Source: Limnoperna fortunei (lineage: Eukaryota > Mollusca > Bivalvia > Mytilida > Modiolidae). Taken from it: 64,000 bases of DNA. Positions 57,020 through 64,000 of the stretch are shown here, in pieces. The position numbers and the translations under genes are program-made. Location: positions 63,209,640 to 63,273,639 of the forward strand of contig OX104112.1 in assembly GCA_944474755.1 (NCBI GenBank). The letters are read 5' to 3'. Below the pieces are notes generated by a model. The model searched no databases and had not been told where the DNA came from. It saw nothing but the letters and a program-made list of their open reading frames with translations. Each line of letters starts with the position of its first letter. Position 1 is the first letter of the stretch.

Positions 57020-58650
57020 AGCTGGATATCATTTACAATTCTACTCCAAAACTTTATCATTAGAATTTTCAGTAGAACATCTGGTGAAAATCGTCCTACT
57101 CTTTCTGGTGCAGTAAAACGCTTGCAAACATGTACATGGATTCTTTATATTAATTCAGCTTTTTGAATCCCATACTTCGGAACCATATAGTAATATTGGT
57201 GATATGCATTTATCAAACAAGCCTAATAAGCATTCAAAGGATAAATTATTTTGTCTACCGTTTTGAGTACTATACATTGCCATTAAACCCTTTTCACTCA
57301 GATATTTTCTAGTTGTAAGAATAGCACTACTTTTGGTAAAAAAATTATATGCATAAACACTTATATTATTTAACAATTTCTTTATCTTTACCTAATTATG
57401 AATTTATGAGTTTTTAGGTATTCTTCAATTAAACAAAATGAGAATCTTTGTTTTCTTGGTGCTATTGAATGCAATAAAGTTGAAATTTATCTAACATTTT
57501 CTTTAAATCATAACTGTTATCAGCAAGTAAAACATTATCATCAGCATATAAAAACATGAATATTCCTATGTAGATAGCTCGTTCATATTCTAATTAATTT
57601 CATTCAATTTAAATTTTTATTTAAAGATAGTCATGCAATCGATAATGAATGTTGCAAATAAAGCAGGGGAATGGTTTTCGCTCTGGTGGACTCATATTCC
57701 GCAGGGATAGTTATCTGATTTTAATACTTTAAACTATTCCAGTTTTGATATCTTTCTGCATATTTTTAAAATTCGAAGAAATTTATAAGCAAATTTCTCT
57801 GTATAGGGTCAAACTCTTTTAATATTAATAAATGCAGAATGTAGTTATTCCTCTTAATTGTAAGGAGTTCAAATAACATATATAATGAATATAAATAATC
57901 CATGTACTGTATCCATAGCAAAACCCAGTTTGATTTTCATTTAATATCGACATAGTTTGTAAACAATTGCAAAGCCTATTATTAAGAATGGCTTTTCCAA
58001 GATGCGATAACAATGTTATAGGTCTATAATTATTGGGTTCAGTCTTTTCACCCTTATTCTTGTATATTGAAATTATTTTTCCACATAACCAAGCCTATTG
58101 GAGTATTCCAGTGTCAAAAATGAAGTTACAAACATAAATATAAACATCAATCACACAGTCTTCTGTAGTACTAAGATACTCATTTATAATAAGATCATAA
58201 TTACTTTATTATTTTGATTTTTAGCGTTTTGAAATGCTTCAGAATCTATGATTTGTGGTTTTTTTAATTTAAATGTTTATTTCCAGGATCAGGAACAATA
58301 TCCTGATCTACGTTCAGAATACCAACATTATTTTTTGTTAATTTCTTAGAAAAAAAATCAAGATTGAGTCATCTGTTCGATTTATCATTATTTATGTTTA
58401 AAATTTTCCAAAATTAATTAGAATTTTCTCTTGTAAGTGATTTTATCGTATTAGGCAAATCAGAGTTATATTTTCAAGCACTGTTATCTAATGTTTTCTT
58501 GTATTGGTTTCCCTCCGGAGAGCCTTAAATAAATAAGAGCCATATGTCGATACAGTCGACTTGCTTTTCGAAATTTTTCCTATTATGTCGTCATTCATTA
58601 TCAAACCAGTCCTGCAAACTTTCTTTTCTTTTGCGAGAATGAACACCTAA
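57020..58650 (-). mobile_element. Decayed LINE RT remnant
   Basis: Minus strand. Pieces: the RT block SHLGKAILNNRLCNC with SILNENQTGFCYGYST (58013-57900), the catalytic block MFLYADDNVLLADNSYDLKK (YADD at 57538-57549), MLDKFQLYC, and the thumb/post-RT block CLLGLFDKCISPILLYGSEVWDSKS (57240-57155). Frames are broken between all blocks. Upstream of 58.1 kb there is weaker similarity to the RT N-terminus and connector. Ends are uncertain. Confidence 0.65.
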
Positions 58651-58862
58651 AGTAGTTTTCGCTGAACCAATAAGAATATCAGTTACATCATTAATTATAT
58701 CATTAATACACGCCTGGCCAACAGTGTCTACATTAACGTTTTTTGTCATTTAGATGCACATTCAACCCAATGTATATCTATTCCTGCTGCTCCTATGGAA
58801 ACGCAATTTACATCATTCTATGGCGTCCTTATAACGTCAAACGATATATTCTTAGTTATATA

Positions 58863-58986
58863 CGTTCGCATCCAAAGATATGGAAATTTTAACACCTGAA
58901 GTGACCCAAGTACGTTCTCAGGCGAAGCTGAAGGGAGTACAAGGATGCTGAAGGTGTTAAAATCTCCATATCTACGTATATGAACG
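58863..58986. repeat. Inverted repeat hairpin, about 37-bp arms
   Basis: The left 'cgttcgcatccaaagatatggaaattttaacacct' pairs with the right 'aggtgttaaaatctccatatctacgtatatgaacg'. The central part holds 'gtacgttctcaggcgaagctgaagggagtac'. Several mismatches in the arms. Confidence 0.7.
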
Positions 58987-58989
58987 AAT

Positions 58990-59600
58990 TTATCCTCGGT
59001 TTTAACTTGAAATGATGAATTTTTATGTACATTATAAGCGCAATGTAGGACGTTAACGTAACGTTTTCTTCATTATCGGAAAAACTGCATGTGATGGAAA
59101 TCTACAAGGTGTATGGTACTACCTTTGACAGAACCCTACAGTTTTCGAAATAAAACCAGTTTTCGTGTTGTATATTCAAACAGATGTTGAAAAATTAAGT
59201 TTTTGCGCTGAATGTCTTACAGAGTCGTCATAATAGTGTGACGTCGTTGTTTGTTAAAAATGCATACATGAATCTTTTGTTTCTTTTTCTGCTGAAAATA
59301 AAACACATTTGGACTTTTTGTCCCACTCTCCGTCACAGGGAACATAACTGATATAACCTAAGCCACACGTCATTCCCCATTTGATGTGGGCCTACATTTA
59401 CTCGTCTGCCCGAGGTGTTTGTTGAAGAAGAATGATGTTTTTAAAAAAAAATACACGAGATTCTAGTGTATTTATACACTTGTGATACAGTTTTACATTG
59501 AAATTACTGTGTTTGTAATTTTGCGAAGCTTATCATCTATGAGAGATATCTCTCACAATGTCAACCAATAAGTATGACACATGTGATTGTGGTAGACGTA
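58990..59600. other. Noncoding DNA
   Basis: Nothing recognised between two inverted-repeat elements. Confidence 0.45.
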
Positions 59601-59602
59601 GG

Positions 59603-59888
59603 ATAAGGGACCGACCATTTAACTTGCGGGGGGGGGGGGGGGGGCTTGGTTTTTTTCCTAAAAAAATATTTTGAAAATGAAATTTGATGAAAAAAATACT
59701 TTGGAAGCAGAGGGTAAGAAAAAAAATATTCCGAAGAAGAATTTCTGATATATAAAATAATGCTAGTAATGAAAAAAAATATTCTGTCGCGACGCCTTCA
59801 AAATATAAATATTTTTTCTGAAAAAATTTTCTAACCAAACAAAAAGCCAAGGCCCCCCTCCCCCTTTCAAGTGAAATGATCTGTCTCT
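59603..59888. repeat. Terminal-inverted-repeat element with poly-G/poly-C ends
   Basis: The left end 'gaccgaccatttaacttgc' plus a G run (59628-59644) and 'cttggttttttt' is mirrored by the right end 'aaaagccaaggcccccctccccctttcaagtgaaatgatctgtc'. The interior is A-rich and noncoding. TIRs are about 45 bases. The G run may vary in length. Confidence 0.65.
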
Positions 59889-60326
59889 AACTAGAACCTT
59901 TGCGTAGAGATAGCTTTTGTCCAAGATTTTATCTAAAATCAAGTATGTATTTGGTCAAAAACTTTAAATTAAGGGATTGATAAAACATGTGTGATACAAA
60001 CCCTTCTATCATCTATATATGTGATATAAGGTGTACTTTTGTCGGACCTACTTTGACGTCATAATGAATGTTATAACCAATGATTCGCAATGGTGACTCC
60101 CAGTCTATGAATGAAATGTGACGTCATAATGCGTTTGACGTTAGGGACTATATTTTATGTCAGAATCTTCGTTGAATATCAACAATTTGTAATTTTTTAA
60201 TTTTTTTTTTTATACTTCTTTATTTTAGAAACTTATTACATACATCAAAGTGCAGGTACAACTACCTGTATCACGTATAATTTTGTTAATTCCCAGGTGA
60301 CTTAGAAATCGCTATCATAGTTTAAG

Positions 60327-60486
60327 AAATAGATTATTGCGAGCGGGCTTTATGGGAATTAGAACATGGTCAAACCTTATATTTGTAAATAATTTATACC
60401 GAGCGATAGCGAGGTATAAAATGAAGACAAATATAAGGTCTGACCATGTTCTAATTCCCATAAAGCCCGCTCGCATTAATCTATTT
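60327..60486. repeat. Near-perfect hairpin element, about 59-bp arms with nested palindrome
   Basis: 60327-60386 ('aaatagattattgcgagcgggctttatggg...') and 60428-60486 are reverse complements with very few mismatches. The loop contains a smaller palindrome, 'tttatacc gagcgatagcga ggtataaa' (60393-60420). MITE-like and noncoding. Confidence 0.8.
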
Positions 60487-60721
60487 CGATTCAAATATGT
60501 CTAACAAATGTTTTAAAATTTCGAAGCGGTTCTAAGAGGACGCTTTAAGTTGTTGTTTTGAAACTAATACGATATATCCCAACACAGTATGTTAAAGCAA
60601 ATAAAATTGACATAAACATATGTTCTCGTCATTTTATTGAATGTACGTACCTTTTAAACAAAAATATTGAGAAATCTTAACGAAATTGCATTGTTCCAGT
60701 TTGAAATTTTTAGTTCAGCGT

Positions 60722-60762
60722 AATATGACGTCGGAATTCTAATTGTGACGTCATATTATTCG
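60722..60762. repeat. CRE-like palindrome
   Basis: 'aatatgacgtcggaattctaattgtgacgtcatatt' is a stem of 11 bases holding TGACGTC on each side. The same word recurs at 60988 ('gacgtcatattagaattg') and simple TGACGTCA occurs at 60054 and 60120. It may be repeat-derived rather than a host control site. Confidence 0.4.
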
Positions 60763-61009
60763 AATGTAGAATTGTAAAAAAAAATAATGTATCGGGGGTA
60801 GTTTAAATCATATAAATCTCAGAATTCAGACTAAAAAATAACTAATTTAATAACAATAACGATAATTATGGATAACACATAACAAACGGTATTTGTAAGT
60901 CAGTTTTTACATTTACACAAAACACGCAGTTTACGCATGTGCGAACTAAACTTATTGGAATTTTGACACGGCTTTGTCTACATAGCTAAAGCAGGACGTC
61001 ATATTAGAA

Positions 61010-64000
61010 TTGAAGTTTTGAAGGAACATTTTGACGGAAGTAAAAGGACGGGTACTTGAAATCGTCAAAATCACCGATTGTGTATCGCCAAAATTTGACC
61101 AGTCTCTTTAATCTTGTCCGATTATCCTTTGCAGCTGGATTCTGGATTCTCGGATTATAAGTAGAATCGCCGATAGACGTATTATACCGTAACTAAAACA
61201 GATAAAAACCAAAACAAACTATTGCCAAAATGAACCATAACAAAACGGAATACCGAAATTATAAACTAGTTAATTACTAGCCTAATAGTTGAATAATTAT
61301 GATATTAGAGGAAATTTGTATTTAAAAAATAATTTTGGCTAGGTTTCACGAAGTGCAAACCTGGGTTGGGTTTAGTATATGGTGAAGTCAGGTGGTCACA
61401 TGGGCAAAATACGGTATCTATATTTTGTAATCATCTTATATAGTTTTCAAACTAGATCTCTGAAACTTCACAGAAAGATTGCACATGTATTGAAGTTCTG
61501 CAACTGCTATTATGGAAATGTTCAAGGATTGTTTTCCAAATTTTCCAGACTTGGGAACTTGGTAATTTTTTCAGAACATTTGCAGAAGAGGTAATCTACT
61601 CCTCCTTCACAGAACAAAACCTTCTTCTTACAATTTGTAAACCAATCCCCATTTATTAAGGCACATGCTTTGCAACCCGGCCATTTCAGACCTGCAATTT
61701 TTAATATGTTTAGTGCATTATTTTTTAAAACTAACACAATACCTTTTCGAATGCTACTCTTTTTCTGTATATTCCGTTTATGAGTTGTTGTGTTCAGAAA
61801 GTTTCAAATGTGATTTTTATTTTATTTTAATCTGATTGATCGTGTACGGGATGCATTTTAATCCTATTGGATAGTTTTTTTCACTCATTGAATCAATCTT
61901 GGGATAATTTGTGTTTGGAATATCTCTTGTATACATACTTAACAAACACAAACACTATTTATTTTATTGACAAACATCTTGTAACTGGACTTGTATATTA
62001 TTTATGTTTTATGAAACGAGATGCACTTTCTCGTTCTTCGCCCTGAGATGAAATGAAAAAAATGCACCGAGTTTCTTAAAAGGTGAATAATCTGTTAAGA
62101 GCTTTTTTGTCACGTGTTTACTTAACTACGTCTTGACAGCTATGTGAGATGGGGCCATCTCACGCTAGTAGAGTGTGATTTGATAATATCGCACATAAAG
62201 ATCAACTGAAGGGGAAAACTGCAAAATAGCGATAAATAACATTTATCACCTTAAGGGCATGTATACCACGGAAATTTTACAAACAAAGTGTTCTATTAAC
62301 ATCGCTAGATCATTTTGGTAGTCAGTGGAGTATTTTGGGATGTGCAATAATAAAATATATGAATAGGTCTGATTTAAACATTCAATATATGATTATATTA
62401 CTATTTGATAATTTCGCTATATTTTAATTTGTCCAAAGTCTACCACGTGATATTTTGTATTTTGACGGATTGGATGATTTATTGCGGATTGATTTTTGCG
62501 GATTGCACGGTTACTAAAAATAGAAAAAAATTTCAAAAATTGTGTGACGTTTACAAATCATCCAATCATATTTTACATCCGGCTATCAATCAAAAAACAA
62601 TGGACAGTGTTGAGCACAAAAGGTTTGTATCCTTAAATAAGGATGAGATATACTTTTGATTTTAATTTTTATTTATTAATATTTTTATGTAACAAATTAA
62701 AATATAGCAAAATTATCAATTAATAATATAAAAATTGGGCTACGTCCTCGGTCGATATACATCTCTCAGTCGATATAAACTTGTATTGACTAAGAAAGGC
62801 TGTATTTGTATAATGTCCCGTCCGCAGACCTGTACCTAAAAGTATCTTTTGTTACCCCTAATTACCAATTACTGTTAAATATATTATTTTCTGTAAAGTG
62901 AATATTAGTAAAATTTAAATCCATTTTACGTTGCAAATGTTCACAATTTATTAAAGTTACCATATAGTTATTTAAAGCTTGGTATTTGACCTTGTTTAGA
63001 GCTGTTTTACTATCAAACCCTTTAGTGATTACCAATTTATACTACAATGTGTATTACCTCACTTGGATCATTACTTAAATTTGTACTAATCTTGCAGATT
63101 AATGTAAATGAATAAGTCATGACACAAAGGATACCTATTTCATAATTATTATATTATATTAAATACTGAACTAAATACAATATCATAGCTAAATATAATA
63201 CGACGTTTAAACAACTCGTTCTTCGTGGTTCCTCCTGTATAGTTTTTACGTTAATATTCTTCAAACTGATAAATAACTTAATTTATTATATAGTAATATT
63301 TTTTTCCCATTGTATTTCATATAGCAATAAAGTGCAGTATATTTTCATATTTTACACTGAATCTCGGTCTTTTATGTAATTTCCGGGAAAAGTGCAGATG
63401 TGTTCCGAACATCGGCTTTTATATTTTACTGTTGTTTGGTAAACACACATGGCCGAATATGACATACATGATCTGGTGTCGAAGGGAAAATTAGCAGAAC
63501 CGCTTGAACTGAACAAATGGAAGTGAATTCGATTGTAGATAAAAGTAAATTTCATAGACCAACAAAGGAAAAAAGCAAGTGTAAACTGTACAAAATGGGA
63601 TCTAAATATCGTGTACACAAGTGGCTCGTCAGTTTCAAAGCAGGAATTTATGCTAGTACACTCGAATTTTGGCGATGAAAGTGTGTCGCTTTAACGGACG
63701 TAAATTTCGCTGAAATGCTTTTTATTTTATTATTTAGGAGTCATTTGGTTAGAGCAATAAATGCAAGATATTTAAAGTAATTTAGCCTTGGGATCATTGT
63801 TTACATTACCGAATGAAGGGTAATCGAATTTCGAGTATGGACGAAATTCGAGTGTGTGGCCATATATTCACAACAATATGGATAAACAAATAAAAACACA
63901 AAATTGAATAAAAAATCTGTTTTTTATTAGTAAATCTACATCAAAATATATATCTGTAATATTGACCAAGTGAAAATATGATAATATTGGACCTAGTAAA
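61010..64000. other. AT-rich noncoding DNA
   Basis: No gene recognised. Small inverted words ('ggatgattt' with 'aaatcatcc' at 62472 and 62556) and a repeated 'gaatttcgagtatggacgaaattcgagtgtg' near 63827 are the only patterns. Confidence 0.45.

Noticed and set aside
60054..61005. TGACGTCA words as cAMP-response elements of a host promoter
   Set aside because: They sit in palindromic repeat-like DNA and no gene start is visible nearby.
61522..61737. Cys-containing minus-strand open stretch (CKACALINGDW...)
   Set aside because: Cysteine spacing fits no family I know, and there is no signal peptide or splice context.
63352..63618. Minus-strand open stretch of 88 codons
   Set aside because: Composition looks like translated noncoding DNA; no motif.

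Overview
This is AT-rich eukaryotic genomic DNA, most probably from a marine bivalve and most likely a mussel of the Mytilus type. The pointers are introns with GT/AG sites, tRNA-derived SINEs with A and B boxes, CR1/L2/Jockey-like LINEs, decayed Tc1-like transposons, and dispersed repeats of a kind I remember from mussel genomes (the 'gtagacgaaacgcgcgtctgg' type and the 'caataactcctataag' type). The species call is an inference. There is no bacterial-style operon anywhere.

One intact host gene can be assembled. On the minus strand, three exons (20578-20332, 19813-19652, 19283-18646) join in phase 1 at both junctions. They give a 348-residue protein: a short cytosolic N-terminus, one signal-anchor helix, a thrombospondin type-1 (TSP1) domain on its own exon, and a C-terminal PRY/SPRY (B30.2)-like domain carrying eight N-glycosylation sequons. 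This reads as a type II membrane protein with an extracellular B30.2-like domain. Around it lie broken relatives of the same gene: about 1.16-1.48 kb, 2.31-2.46 kb, 3.19-3.48 kb plus 4.0-4.3 kb, and 8.75-9.08 kb plus 10.39-10.69 kb. Roughly 4 kb at 2.57-6.53 kb and 18.03-22.64 kb are two diverged copies of one segment.

A second host-type locus lies at 52.80-53.09 kb on the plus strand. It has a signal peptide followed in the same frame by a ten-cysteine von Willebrand factor C (VWC)-like domain, but a TAA interrupts it at codon 37.

The rest is mostly mobile DNA. Five LINE bodies or fragments are visible besides a small one at 7.2 kb: 28.98-33.0 kb (minus; nearly full length; PHD-like finger, APE endonuclease, RT, and a 2A-like GDVSLNPGP motif behind a hydrophobic leader), 36.3-38.4 kb (plus), 39.5-44.1 kb (minus; ORF1 and ORF2), 47.7-49.7 kb (minus) and 57.0-58.65 kb (minus). 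Three decayed Tc1-like transposases lie at 16.1-17.1, 24.0-24.4 and 25.2-26.1 kb; the first and third share their 3' flank. SINEs cluster at 46 kb and 51.7-55.9 kb. Long inverted-repeat elements, with no detectable coding capacity, lie at 13.35-14.02, 15.78-15.92, 54.47-54.61, 58.86-58.99, 59.60-59.89 and 60.33-60.49 kb. Tandem repeats include a 24-bp minisatellite (27.44 kb) and a degenerate array of about 160 bp (26.7-27.2 kb).

All calls come from reading the sequence by eye. Boundaries of repeats are approximate, and no homology search was run.
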